Source of the DNA: JAMIFV01 sp035906055
GTDB lineage: Bacteria; Pseudomonadota; Alphaproteobacteria; Rickettsiales; JABCZZ01
Direction: 5' to 3'
NCBI GenBank assembly: GCA_035906055.1
Contig: JAMIFV010000016.1
Coordinates: 1-64,000, forward strand
DNA: 64,000 nucleotides
Part shown: one piece after another, positions 56,610 through 64,000 of the stretch
Numbering within the stretch: position 1 is the first letter of the stretch
Layout of the letters: each line of letters begins with the position of its first letter
Position numbers and translations under genes: made by a program
Notes under the pieces: generated by a model
Seen by the model: the letters and a program-made list of their open reading frames with translations, nothing else
Database searches by the model: none
What the model was told of the DNA's origin: nothing

Positions 56610-58538
56610 ATGTCGGAAGTTGTGATTCCCGTAAATTCCGCATTGAATACAAAGGACAGCATTGATGCCGGGCGTTATCAGCAGCTATACCGGCAGTCTG
56701 TTTCCGACCCCGAAGGCTTCTGGGGCGAGCAGGCCGGACGCCTGCTGTGGCGAAAACGCTGGGTAAAGGTGAAGAATACGCGCTACGCGCCGGATGTTTC
56801 CATCAAGTGGTTCGAGGGCGGCGAGCTCAACATCGCTGAGAACTGCATCGACCGTCACCTCGCTACCAAGGCAGATAAAACCGCTATCATCTGGGAAGGG
56901 GACGATCCTGCGGAATCGCGCCATATCACTTACCGCGAACTGCATGAGCAGGTATGCAGGCTGGCCAACGTGCTTACAAAACATGGCGTGAAAAAAGGCG
57001 ACCGCGTAACGGTCTACATGCCCATGATACCTGAGGCCGCATATGCGATGCTTGCCTGTGCCCGTATCGGTGCGGTGCATTCGGTAGTTTTCGGCGGATT
57101 CTCCGCGCAGTCGCTCAAAGGCCGTATCGAGGATTGCGGCAGCACGTTCGTCATCACCGCCGACGAAGGCGTGCGCGGTGGCAAGAAGATCCCTCTGAAG
57201 GCCAATGTGGATGAAGCGGTGAAGGAGCTTCCCTTCGTCAGCAAGGTGCTGGTGGCGCGCCGCACGGGCGGCAATGTGGCCTGGCAGGCCGGGCGTGACC
57301 TGTGGTACCATGAAGAAGTGGAAGCCGCTTCACCGCAGCATCAGGCACAGGCGTTCGATGCGGAAACGCCTTTGTACATTCTCTATACCTCCGGCTCCAC
57401 GGGCAGGCCCAAGGGCGTGCTGCATACGACTGCGGGTTATCTCCTGTATGTGAACCTGACCTTCGCCACCATATTCGATTATCGCGACGGCGAAGTTTAC
57501 TGGTGCTCGGCGGATGTGGGCTGGGTAACCGGGCATAGCTATATTGTGTATGGCCCGCTTTCCAGCGGCGCCACCACGCTCATGTTTGAGGGTGTTCCCA
57601 ATTATCCGGACGCCTCGCGCTTCTGGCAGGTGATCGACAAGCACAAAGTGAACATATTCTACACAGCGCCCACGGCGTTGCGCGCGCTGATGCGTGAAGG
57701 CGACGAGCATGTGGCGGCATCCTCGCGCGCGTCACTACGCATACTTGCTAGCGTGGGCGAGCCTATCAATCCTGAAGCGTGGCTATGGTATTACAACGTG
57801 GTGGGCGAAAAACGCTGTCCGGTCATGGACACATGGTGGCAGACCGAAACCGGGGGCATACTCATAGCGCCCATACCCGGTGCGACGCCGCTGAAACCCG
57901 GTTCGGCCACGTGGCCGTTCTTTGGCGCGCAGCCTGTTATCGTGGATGCCGGCGGCAGCCCGCTGGAAGGTGAATGTGAGGGCTTCCTCTGCATGAAAGA
58001 CTCGTGGCCGGGGCAGGCGCGCACGCTCTGGGGCGACCATGAGCGTTTTGAACAGACTTATTTTTCCACTTATAAGGGGTATTATTTCAGCGGCGATGGC
58101 TGCCGCCGCGATAAAGACGGTTATTACTGGATAACAGGACGTGTGGACGACGTTATCAACGTTTCCGGCCACCGCCTCGGCACGGCGGAGATAGAAAGCG
58201 CGCTGGTGGGGCATGAAGCCGTGGCGGAGGCGGCGGTAGTGCCCATCCCGCATGATATTAAAGGACAAGGTATTTATGCCTATGTGACCGTGAAGGCAAA
58301 AATCCAGCCTGATGAAACCCTTAACAAGGCGCTCATAGCGTGGGTGCGCAAGGCAATAAGCCCCATTGCCACGCCGGACGTGATCCATTTTACCCCGGCG
58401 CTGCCCAAGACCCGCTCCGGCAAGATCATGCGCAGGATATTGCGCAAGATCGCGGAGGGTGATACATCCACCCTCGGCGACGTAAGCACCCTGGCCAATC
58501 CCGAAGCGGTGCAGGCGCTGATAGACAGTAAGAAGTGA
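56610..58538 (+). CDS. acsA: Acetyl-CoA synthetase (AMP-forming)
   Basis: About 642 residues, converting acetate, ATP and CoA to acetyl-CoA. Motifs: YILYTSGSTGRPKGVLHTT (adenylation loop), MDTWWQTETGG, and PKTRSGKIMRRILRK with the lysine that is typically regulated by acetylation. A sirtuin gene lies 2 kb downstream, and such deacetylases reactivate Acs in other bacteria. ATG 56610 is chosen because AAGGAG (56597-56602) is seven bases before it. The 170-base gap upstream (56438-56609) shows no recognisable gene. Confidence 0.93.
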   Translation: MSEVVIPVNSALNTKDSIDAGRYQQLYRQSVSDPEGFWGEQAGRLLWRKRWVKVKNTRYAPDVSIKWFEGGELNIAENCIDRHLATKADKTAIIWEGDDPAESRHITYRELHEQVCRLANVLTKHGVKKGDRVTVYMPMIPEAAYAMLACARIGAVHSVVFGGFSAQSLKGRIEDCGSTFVITADEGVRGGKKIPLKANVDEAVKELPFVSKVLVARRTGGNVAWQAGRDLWYHEEVEAASPQHQAQAFDAETPLYILYTSGSTGRPKGVLHTTAGYLLYVNLTFATIFDYRDGEVYWCSADVGWVTGHSYIVYGPLSSGATTLMFEGVPNYPDASRFWQVIDKHKVNIFYTAPTALRALMREGDEHVAASSRASLRILASVGEPINPEAWLWYYNVVGEKRCPVMDTWWQTETGGILIAPIPGATPLKPGSATWPFFGAQPVIVDAGGSPLEGECEGFLCMKDSWPGQARTLWGDHERFEQTYFSTYKGYYFSGDGCRRDKDGYYWITGRVDDVINVSGHRLGTAEIESALVGHEAVAEAAVVPIPHDIKGQGIYAYVTVKAKIQPDETLNKALIAWVRKAISPIATPDVIHFTPALPKTRSGKIMRRILRKIAEGDTSTLGDVSTLANPEAVQALIDSKK

Positions 58539-58546
58539 TGTAGCAC

Positions 58547-58981
58547 ATGCAAAACGAACCCAGGGCTAATGGTGATGCCTCAGTAACCGGCCTGCCAAAA
58601 GCGTCAGGCCATCAGATCGCCGATATGCGCAGCCTTAATGAAGGCATTTTGAAAGTGATAGGATTACTGAACCGGGATGCGCATGCGCCCGGCATCAGTC
58701 AGTATGAAATGCTGCGCCGCCTTGTGCGTGACGACGGGCGGCTGAAAGAGCTGTATCACGGTGTGGTGAATCCCAGCAAAATCATACATGACGCAGTGCG
58801 GGTATTTGCAATGCAGGCCTCCTCCGGCGCAGAAGCTTCAGGCGGAAAAAGGCTGGATGATGTGTTGAAAGAGACCACGCCGCAAGACGTGTTTGATACG
58901 ATCGTAAAGGACATCCTGCCCGCCGTAATCACTAATCATGTGCAGGGCTACATGACTGTTGGACGCGCCGCGCAACGTTAA
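58547..58981 (+). CDS. Unknown protein downstream of acsA
   Basis: 144 residues, soluble and helical (DMRSLNEGILKVIGLLNRDA, DVFDTIVKDILPAVITNHVQ). No domain is recognised. It starts nine bases after the acsA stop and is likely in the same transcript. It converges with gcdH with one base between stops. Confidence 0.6.
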   Translation: MQNEPRANGDASVTGLPKASGHQIADMRSLNEGILKVIGLLNRDAHAPGISQYEMLRRLVRDDGRLKELYHGVVNPSKIIHDAVRVFAMQASSGAEASGGKRLDDVLKETTPQDVFDTIVKDILPAVITNHVQGYMTVGRAAQR

Positions 58982-58982
58982 A

Positions 58983-60173
58983 TCAGCCTGTAAAGGACTG
59001 TAGCCCCGTTATGGCACGACCAAGTATCAGCGCATGGATGTCGTGCGTGCCCTCATAGGTGTTCACGCTTTCAAGGTTCATCACATGGCGGATGATATGG
59101 TATTCATCGGCGATGCCGTTGCCCCCGTGCATGTCACGCGCGATACGGGCGATGTCCAGTGCCTTGCCCGCCGAGTTGCGCTTGATGATGGAGATCATCT
59201 CCGGCGCGTAATTATTCTCGTCGATCAGGCGGCCAACGCGCAGGCAGGCCTGCAGGCCGAGCGTGATATCCACCAGCATATCGGCGAGTTTTTTCTGGAT
59301 GAGCTGGTTGGCGGCAAGGGGCCTTCCGAACTGCTTGCGTTCCAGCACATAGGAACGTGCCGCCCCGTAGCAGAATTCCGCAGCGCCCAGCGCGCCCCAG
59401 CCAATGCCGTAACGCGCCTTGTTGAGGCAGGAGAACGGCCCCTTTAGGCCGGAAACGTTGAGCATATTGCCTGCGGGCACGAACACGTCGTCCAGCATGA
59501 TGCCGCCGGTGGTGGAAGCGCGCAGCGACATCTTGCCTTCAATATGCGGCGTGGAGATGCCTTTCATGGAGCGCTCAAGGATAAACCCGCGTATCGTGCC
59601 GTCGGGAATCTCCTTGTCGCCGTAAAGCTTGGCCCATACCACGAAGATGTCGGCGATAGGGGAGTTGGTGATCCACATCTTGCTGCCACTGAGTTTATAG
59701 CCGCCGTCCACCTTCGCGGCGCGCGTCACCATGCTGCCGGGGTCGGAGCCGTGGTCAGGCTCGGTGAGGCCGAAGCAGCCGATGAGTTCCGCCGTGGCAA
59801 GGCGCGGCAGGTATTGCTGTTTTACCTCTTCGCTGCCGAACGTATGGATCGGGTGCATCACGAGGCTCGATTGCACCGAGAGCGCCGAGCGGTAGCCGCT
59901 ATCCACCCATTCCACTTCACGCGCGATGAGGCCGTAAGCCACATGGCTGGTGCCCGCGCAGCCATAGCCTTCGATAGTGGAGCCGAGCATGCCCATTTTA
60001 CCCATTTCACGCAGTATCTGCGGATCGAACTTCTCATGGCGGTTGGCTTCAATGATGCCGGGGAACAGCACATCACGCGCAAAGCGGCGCGCGGCGTCCT
60101 GCACCAGTTTTTCTTCTTCCGTCAGTTGCTCGTGGAGCAAAAGCGGGTCATCCCACAACAGAGCCTGTTTCAT
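58983..60173 (-). CDS. gcdH: Glutaryl-CoA dehydrogenase (acyl-CoA dehydrogenase family)
   Basis: 396 residues. Oxidatively decarboxylates glutaryl-CoA to crotonyl-CoA in lysine/tryptophan breakdown. Blocks: FGLTEPDHGSDPGSMVTRA, GYKLSGSKMWITNSPIADI, IARDMHGGNGIADEYHIIRH and NLESVNTYEGTHDIHALILG, which includes the catalytic Glu (YEGT). The N-terminus LLHEQLTEEEKLVQDAARRF is typical of GcdH. The start overlaps the stop of the small gene upstream by four bases. Confidence 0.88.
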   Translation of the reverse strand: MKQALLWDDPLLLHEQLTEEEKLVQDAARRFARDVLFPGIIEANRHEKFDPQILREMGKMGMLGSTIEGYGCAGTSHVAYGLIAREVEWVDSGYRSALSVQSSLVMHPIHTFGSEEVKQQYLPRLATAELIGCFGLTEPDHGSDPGSMVTRAAKVDGGYKLSGSKMWITNSPIADIFVVWAKLYGDKEIPDGTIRGFILERSMKGISTPHIEGKMSLRASTTGGIMLDDVFVPAGNMLNVSGLKGPFSCLNKARYGIGWGALGAAEFCYGAARSYVLERKQFGRPLAANQLIQKKLADMLVDITLGLQACLRVGRLIDENNYAPEMISIIKRNSAGKALDIARIARDMHGGNGIADEYHIIRHVMNLESVNTYEGTHDIHALILGRAITGLQSFTG

Positions 60174-60424
60174 AATACGATATTCACAATCGAACCACGG
60201 TCCCAGTAAAGACCGCGGGCAAGCGCGGCGAGCGCACGTTCCACCAGCGACTGCATGGCTTCCGGCGTAGGGATGACATTGCGCGCAGGCCTTGGCGGCG
60301 GCATCAGTTCTTCGCGGTCGAATTCCTTGCTGCCGTCTTTGTCGGCGGATTTTCCCGTCACCGGCTTGCGCACGGCAGGCTTTACACTTAAGCCGCCTAG
60401 TCCAGTAGAAATAAACTCAGCCAT
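60170..60424 (-). CDS. Unknown small protein upstream of gcdH
   Basis: 84 residues. The first 50 are rich in Lys, Pro and Gly (likely disordered); the rest forms a helix (TPEAMQSLVERALAALARGL). The last four bases are shared with the gcdH start, implying translational coupling. I recognise no family. It is divergent from the sirtuin gene. Confidence 0.6.
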   Translation of the reverse strand: MAEFISTGLGGLSVKPAVRKPVTGKSADKDGSKEFDREELMPPPRPARNVIPTPEAMQSLVERALAALARGLYWDRGSIVNIVL

Positions 60425-60493
60425 ATATTCCTCGCCGTGATTATATACTTCCTACTTGTGAATGTATTTAAAAATTATTAACGTTAAGGCATC

Positions 60494-61294
60494 ATGAAAA
60501 CAGGCACTATCGTTATTCTCACCGGCGCAGGTATTTCGGCGGAGTCGGGTGTATCGACCTTCCGCGACAATAACGGCCTGTGGTGCAACCACCGCATTGA
60601 AGATGTGGCGACGCCGGAAGGATTCATGCGCAACCCTGCGCTGGTGCAGCAATTCTATAACCAGCGTCGCGCGCAGCTTGCTGAGGTAAAGCCCAACCTT
60701 GCGCATGAAGCACTGGCGGAACTGGCAGAGAAATGGCCGGGCAGGTTTTTGCTCATCACCCAGAATGTAGATGATCTGCATGACCGCGCATTATTAGGGC
60801 GCTGCATCACCCCCTCACCCCAACCCTCTCCCCGCCGGGGAGAGGGAGGCGAGCAAAGCGAGCGGGCGAGGGGGCATTTCGAGCTTATCCATCTGCATGG
60901 TGAACTGGGCAAGGTGCGCTGCACCGATACAGGCTCCATTTTTGACTGGACGGGTGATGTTAAGGCGGAATCACAATGCGGTTGTTGCAATGAGATAGGC
61001 ACGCTGCGCCCGCATATCGTGTGGTTCGGCGAGATGCCGCTGGAAATGCCAAAAATATACAATGCGCTGGCGCAGTGCGACCTGTTTATCTCCATCGGCA
61101 CGTCGGGTAATGTGTACCCGGCAGCAGGCTTCGTGCAGGAAGTGCGCCGCAACGGGCGCAATGCGCGCACGGTGGAGCTAAACCTTGAACCTTCGCAGGG
61201 TTATTCGCTGTTCGAGGAACGCATCTACGGCAAAGCCACCGAGATAGTGCCGGAGTTTGTAAGAGCGGTGCTTGCAAATGTATCACAATTGTGA
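60494..61294 (+). CDS. cobB: Sirtuin-type NAD-dependent deacylase with a repeat-encoded insertion
   Basis: 266 residues. Motifs: ILTGAGISAESGVSTFRD, TQNVDDLHDRA, the catalytic His in LIHLHGELGKVRC, zinc ligands including CGCC, then HIVWFGEMPLEMP and SIGTSGNVYPAAGFV. The spacing around these matches E. coli CobB except for about 23 extra residues (105-127, TPSPQPSPRRGEGGEQSERA) between NVDDLHDRA and LIHLHGE. The extra residues coincide with a palindromic DNA repeat. CobB removes acetyl or succinyl groups from lysines, for example on Acs. Confidence 0.92.
   Translation: MKTGTIVILTGAGISAESGVSTFRDNNGLWCNHRIEDVATPEGFMRNPALVQQFYNQRRAQLAEVKPNLAHEALAELAEKWPGRFLLITQNVDDLHDRALLGRCITPSPQPSPRRGEGGEQSERARGHFELIHLHGELGKVRCTDTGSIFDWTGDVKAESQCGCCNEIGTLRPHIVWFGEMPLEMPKIYNALAQCDLFISIGTSGNVYPAAGFVQEVRRNGRNARTVELNLEPSQGYSLFEERIYGKATEIVPEFVRAVLANVSQL
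60807..60874. repeat. Palindromic element inside the sirtuin gene
   Basis: The sequence runs CACCCCCTCACCCC, then CCCTCTCCCCGCCGGGGAGAGGG (an almost perfect hairpin), then GCGAGCGGGCGAGGGGG. It stays in frame and adds about 23 residues in a loop of the deacylase. In composition it resembles the element inside polA at 34212-34288. Confidence 0.75.
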
Positions 61295-61306
61295 TACGTT
61301 AAGTTT

Positions 61307-61567
61307 ATGGAAAAAACACAAGTTATTCATGCGCGCATCGATCCTTCCCTCAAGCTTGCCTCGGAAGAGGTGTTTGCCGCGCTTGGCTTGACAATGGCGG
61401 ACGCTATCCGCCTTTTCCTTAAGCAGGTGCAATTGCATGAGGGGCTGCCGTTTGACGTTAAAATTCCCAATGCGGCCAGCCGCAAGGCGCTAAAAGAGGC
61501 GCGAAGCAGAAAAACTGTTAACCGTTATAATGATTTTGCAGCATTGCGTAAGAAACTAAAGGTTTGA
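61307..61567 (+). CDS. dinJ: DinJ/RelB-family antitoxin
   Basis: 86 residues. The N-terminal ribbon-helix-helix (VIHARIDPSLKLASEEVFAA, LGLTMADAIRLFLKQV) is the DNA-binding and dimerisation part, and the charged C-terminus wraps the toxin. It starts 12 bases after cobB. A TTG-ATG region for the toxin overlaps its stop. Confidence 0.9.
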   Translation: MEKTQVIHARIDPSLKLASEEVFAALGLTMADAIRLFLKQVQLHEGLPFDVKIPNAASRKALKEARSRKTVNRYNDFAALRKKLKV

Positions 61568-61569
61568 GT

Positions 61570-61836
61570 ATGCAGGTGCGTTCAACGAAGCAGTTTGAAC
61601 GTGACCTGAAGCGTGTATCGAAACGCCATAAAAATATAGATAAGCTGCATGTAGTGGTGGATATGCTGCAATCTGGCAGAATGCTGCCAGCACGCTACAG
61701 GCTGCATGCCTTGAAAGGTGAATGGGTGCCTGCGCTTGAATGCCATATCGAGCCTGATTGGTTGCTGGTATTTGAAGCGTACGATGAATACATCATGCTC
61801 CTGCGCACTGGCACGCATTCGGACTTATTCGGATAA
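61570..61836 (+). CDS. yafQ: YafQ-family mRNA interferase toxin
   Basis: 88 residues of the RelE superfamily. It carries RSTKQFERDLKRVSKRHKNI, RLHALKGEWVPALECHIEPD and the C-terminal RTGTHSDLFG, whose His is the conserved catalytic residue of YafQ. It pairs with the DinJ-like antitoxin immediately upstream. ATG 61570 is two bases past the antitoxin stop; TTG 61564, overlapping it, is an alternative. Confidence 0.9.
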   Translation: MQVRSTKQFERDLKRVSKRHKNIDKLHVVVDMLQSGRMLPARYRLHALKGEWVPALECHIEPDWLLVFEAYDEYIMLLRTGTHSDLFG

Positions 61837-61840
61837 TTTT

Positions 61841-61897
61841 ATGAGCAGCAATATTCGTGTGCGGTCAGCCAGCTTTGACGATATGCCTCAATGTTAA
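61841..61897 (+). pseudogene. Possible remnant of a GNAT acetyltransferase gene start
   Basis: ATG opens an 18-codon frame, MSSNIRVRSASFDDMPQC, followed by TAA. The pattern IRxRxAxxxDxxx is how GNAT acetyltransferases usually begin. It starts four bases after the yafQ stop. Nothing further of such a domain is readable, so it looks like a stump left by a deletion. The evidence is short. Confidence 0.35.
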
Positions 61898-61965
61898 AGA
61901 TCGTGCGCAAAAATGGGCAGCACCACCCTAAACCAGCGAAGGCCGATCTGTGCGCGAGGTAGCGC

Positions 61966-62463
61966 TTACTTAAGCGCCTTAGCCGCTTCCAGCACTTCGG
62001 CGGCGTGGCCTTCCACTTTTACTTTCGGCCATGTCCTTGCAATTTTGCCGTCCTTGCCGATAAGGAAGGTTACACGGTCGATGCCCATGTATTTCTTGCC
62101 GTACATGCTCTTTTCCACCCATGTGCCATAAGCTTCGCACACGGCACCGTCCGTGTCAGATGCCAGCGTGAAGGGAAGGCAGAATTTTTCCACGAATTTG
62201 TCGTGGCTTTTCACATCGTCCTTGGAGAGGCCGATGATAACGGTATTGGCGTTTTTGAAATCGCCCATCAGGTCGCGGAAGTCCTTGGCTTCAATAGTGC
62301 AGCCGGGCGTGTCGTCCTTGGGATAAAAATACAGTACCACATTCTGGCCTTTGAGGGCGGAAAGGGTGACGCTGCCATTGCCCTGCGTGGGCAGGGTGAA
62401 ATCCGGCGCGGTGGAACCTTCTGCGGGATGATTGGGCGTTTTAGCGGCTGGTGCGGTGCTCAT
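61966..62463 (-). CDS. bcp: Thioredoxin-dependent peroxiredoxin Bcp
   Basis: 165 residues, reduces hydrogen peroxide and organic peroxides using thioredoxin. The peroxidatic Cys is in FYPKDDTPGCTIEAKDFRDL. The position five residues later, where many Bcp proteins carry the resolving Cys, is not Cys here, so a one-Cys or alternative mechanism is likely. ASDTDGAVCEAYGTW contains a further Cys. The gene is monocistronic, with a hairpin-rich repeat upstream. Confidence 0.92.
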   Translation of the reverse strand: MSTAPAAKTPNHPAEGSTAPDFTLPTQGNGSVTLSALKGQNVVLYFYPKDDTPGCTIEAKDFRDLMGDFKNANTVIIGLSKDDVKSHDKFVEKFCLPFTLASDTDGAVCEAYGTWVEKSMYGKKYMGIDRVTFLIGKDGKIARTWPKVKVEGHAAEVLEAAKALK

Positions 62464-62485
62464 GTGATTCTCCTTATGTATAAAC

Positions 62486-62583
62486 TGTCATTCCCCGAAT
62501 TTTGTATAGCTAAATTATAGGGGAATCCACCTTGCTGCAAGGTGGTTCGCCCTAGAATTGCTGGCGCAATTCAGGCGATGACG
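62486..62583. repeat. Multi-hairpin repeat between bcp and the glycosyltransferase gene
   Basis: Three successive stems: ATTCCCC / GGGGAAT (62491-62526), CCACCTTG-CTG-CAAGGTGG (62527-62545) and GAATTGC-TGGC-GCAATTC (62555-62572). GTCAT at the left and ATGAC at the right form outer arms, as in the element at 48172-48379. Confidence 0.65.
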
Positions 62584-62607
62584 AAAGCATGCAAGACGAT
62601 AACATGG

Positions 62608-63528
62608 TTAAATGCGCTTGCCAATCCATTCGATGACGGTCTTGGGCTTCAGGTCGGCAAGGCGCGTTTCCCGCAGTATGGTGACGTCCCTGCCGCGAGG
62701 CGCGCACAGTGCGGGATTGGAAAATTCTGAGAATAATATCAGTGAAGGGCAGCCAGCCGTGGCTATCAGATGCATGGGGCCGGTGTCGTTGCCGATGGCA
62801 AACGCGGCGCTGCGTGCCAGCGTCGTGATCTCGGCAAAGCCCGTTTTTCCCAGCAGGTTAATGGCGCCGGGACAGAGCGATTCAATGGTGGAAAGCACCG
62901 AGGCTTCCGCGTGCGTGCCCAGCAGCACGGGGGTATACCCTTTTTCACTTGCCCATTTGCACGCTTCGCCAAAATGGATGGCGGGCCAGCGCTTGCCGCA
63001 GCGATGCGCGGAACCGCCCGCCGCCACGAGGAAATAGTGTTCCGGCAGGTTGAAGGAAGAGATATCCGCCGTGAGCCAGTCTAGGCTTGGGGCAGGGGAG
63101 GTGGGGATGCCTGCGATCTCCAGCTGCTGCCGTTCACGATCCACCGTGTGCAGCGACGTGCGTTCCGGCGTGTTGTGACGGTGCGAACTGCCCGGCGCGA
63201 TGCCCGACCATTGCGGCGCTTTGTTACCCAGCAGGCGGAAATACCACGATGTGCGCTCCGAGGTCTGCAGGTCATAGATGCGCGAGAACCCGCCATTGCG
63301 GATGCGCGCCACAACGCCCAGGAAGGCGGGTATGTTGAACAGCTTCGGGCGGTTGTCGATCCAGACTTCGTTGAAATATACGCTGGAACCCAGCAGCCCG
63401 GCATAAGGTTTGGTTGTCATCAGCACGATATGGTCGTCAGGGTGATGTTTCCTGATCGCGGCAAATGACGCCGTCGCCTGTACGATGTCGCCGAGCGCGC
63501 CGTGCTTGATAACGAGGATTCTATTCAT
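62608..63528 (-). CDS. Glycosyltransferase family 9 (heptosyltransferase-like)
   Basis: 306 residues. The N-terminus ILVIKHGALGDIVQATASF and the donor-binding block AAFAIGNDTGPMHLIATAGCPSLILFSEFS identify the family; the middle includes FLVAAGGSAHRCGKRWPAIH. It likely adds a sugar to the LPS core. Its start overlaps the end of the next glycosyltransferase gene by eight bases, so the two are one operon. It differs clearly from the GT9 protein at 39304-40236. Confidence 0.88.
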   Translation of the reverse strand: MNRILVIKHGALGDIVQATASFAAIRKHHPDDHIVLMTTKPYAGLLGSSVYFNEVWIDNRPKLFNIPAFLGVVARIRNGGFSRIYDLQTSERTSWYFRLLGNKAPQWSGIAPGSSHRHNTPERTSLHTVDRERQQLEIAGIPTSPAPSLDWLTADISSFNLPEHYFLVAAGGSAHRCGKRWPAIHFGEACKWASEKGYTPVLLGTHAEASVLSTIESLCPGAINLLGKTGFAEITTLARSAAFAIGNDTGPMHLIATAGCPSLILFSEFSNPALCAPRGRDVTILRETRLADLKPKTVIEWIGKRI

Positions 63529-64000
63529 ACTTGCTGTGTATCAGTTCCCAGTAGGTTTCCATGGTCTTGGCGCACATCACCTCTGCTGAGAAATGGCTGC
63601 GCACATGCTGCATCGCCTGAATGCCGATGCGGTTCTTTTCCAGGTTGCTGAGCGAAAGCGCATGGGTGATTATTTTGCTCAGTTCATCGCAATCACCGGG
63701 GCTGGCGAGCCAGCCCGTTTCACCGTCTATCACCGTTTCGCAGGCCCCGCCATGGCTGGTGGCTATGGCCAGCTTGCCCATGGCCTGCGCTTCCACCGGC
63801 ACGCGGCCAAAGGCCTCGGGTTCGATGGAGGGGGAGACTACTATTTCCGCCAGCATATAGGCTTCCGGCATATGCACGGTGGGTGCCACCATGCGGATAT
63901 TCTCGCCAAGCCCGCGGCGCATGATGTCCTGCTCCAGTTCGCGGTGATAGTCCTTGTGGCCCACATTGTCGCCAAGCATCAGGCAGAAGAAATTGCGATG
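63521..64000 (-). CDS. Glycosyltransferase family 4, C-terminal part only
   Basis: The frame is open to the window end, so the N-terminal half is missing. About 160 residues are visible. They include LAEIVVSPSIEPEAFGRVPVEAQAMGKLAIAT and the following GGACETVIDGETGWLASPGD, the donor-binding EX7E-type region of GT4 enzymes. Such proteins commonly build LPS or capsule sugars. Confidence 0.85.
   Translation of the reverse strand, partial: HRNFFCLMLGDNVGHKDYHRELEQDIMRRGLGENIRMVAPTVHMPEAYMLAEIVVSPSIEPEAFGRVPVEAQAMGKLAIATSHGGACETVIDGETGWLASPGDCDELSKIITHALSLSNLEKNRIGIQAMQHVRSHFSAEVMCAKTMETYWELIHSKYE

Noticed and set aside
60900..61020. Sirtuin zinc site seems to lack one CxxC pair
   Set aside because: The spacing matches E. 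coli CobB, which has the same arrangement.

Overview
The window is a gene-dense stretch of an alphaproteobacterial chromosome. The evidence is a FYDLN-type acidic protein, short HPr kinase beside rapZ, EIIA-Man and HPr, a cpa-type Tad locus, amgK-murU, ornithine-lipid olsBA, cheY-cheZ and TTAA-N7-TTAA (CtrA-type) sites. I cannot name the genus. No rRNA, tRNA, CRISPR array, transposase or prophage was seen. All calls come from reading sequence; no database search was run.

Layout. 1-3220: end of a DNA-deoxyinosine glycosylase gene, a RelE-type toxin-antitoxin pair whose toxin stop overlaps astB, and a degenerate EAL protein. 3221-12838: a Tad pilus locus (cpaB, cpaC, short cpaD-like lipoprotein, cpaE, cpaF, tadB, tadC, and a convergent TPR lipoprotein), preceded by a 425-base regulatory region with direct repeats and a perfect TTAA-N7-TTAA site. 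No Flp pilin gene is present. 12888-23231: an aroA-cmk fusion, a FYDLN protein, a giant AsmA-like protein, a second degenerate EAL protein overlapping a prepilin-peptidase homologue that lacks its second catalytic Asp, a cyclic-nucleotide/FHA fusion and glmS. 23473-29624: a FeeM/LuxI-like N-acyltransferase with a fatty-acid desaturase, then a TonB receptor, YfiR and histidine kinase trio. 29626-41072: ddpX, a candidate small RNA, olsBA, a Fur-family regulator, a flavin oxidoreductase, polA, an esterase with hemB, a glycosyltransferase and an RDD protein. 41073-45468: a large AMIN/TPR protein with cheZ-cheY. 45738-48173: iscX, tsaE, amgK, murU. 48380-53517: a sterol-desaturase-like enzyme, metZ, queE, queC and two related secreted proteins. 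53525-56354: hprK, two small unknowns, rapZ, EIIA-Man and HPr. 56610-64000: acs, gcdH, a sirtuin, a DinJ/YafQ pair, bcp and two glycosyltransferases.

The most unusual signal is a set of short palindromic repeats. Several families lie between genes, some in near-identical copies (11051-11176 and 54620-54743). Related or similar palindromes lie in frame inside protein-coding genes: up to three in polA, one in the sirtuin gene and one in the 5' end of cpaC, each at a point expected to be a linker, surface loop or leader. This resembles the in-frame palindromic elements known from Rickettsia.

Functional themes are the cell envelope and surface (Tad pilus, ornithine lipids, murein recycling, glycosyltransferases, AsmA), motility control (CheY/CheZ with a CtrA-type site), c-di-GMP-related but probably catalytically dead EAL proteins, and PTS-type regulation.
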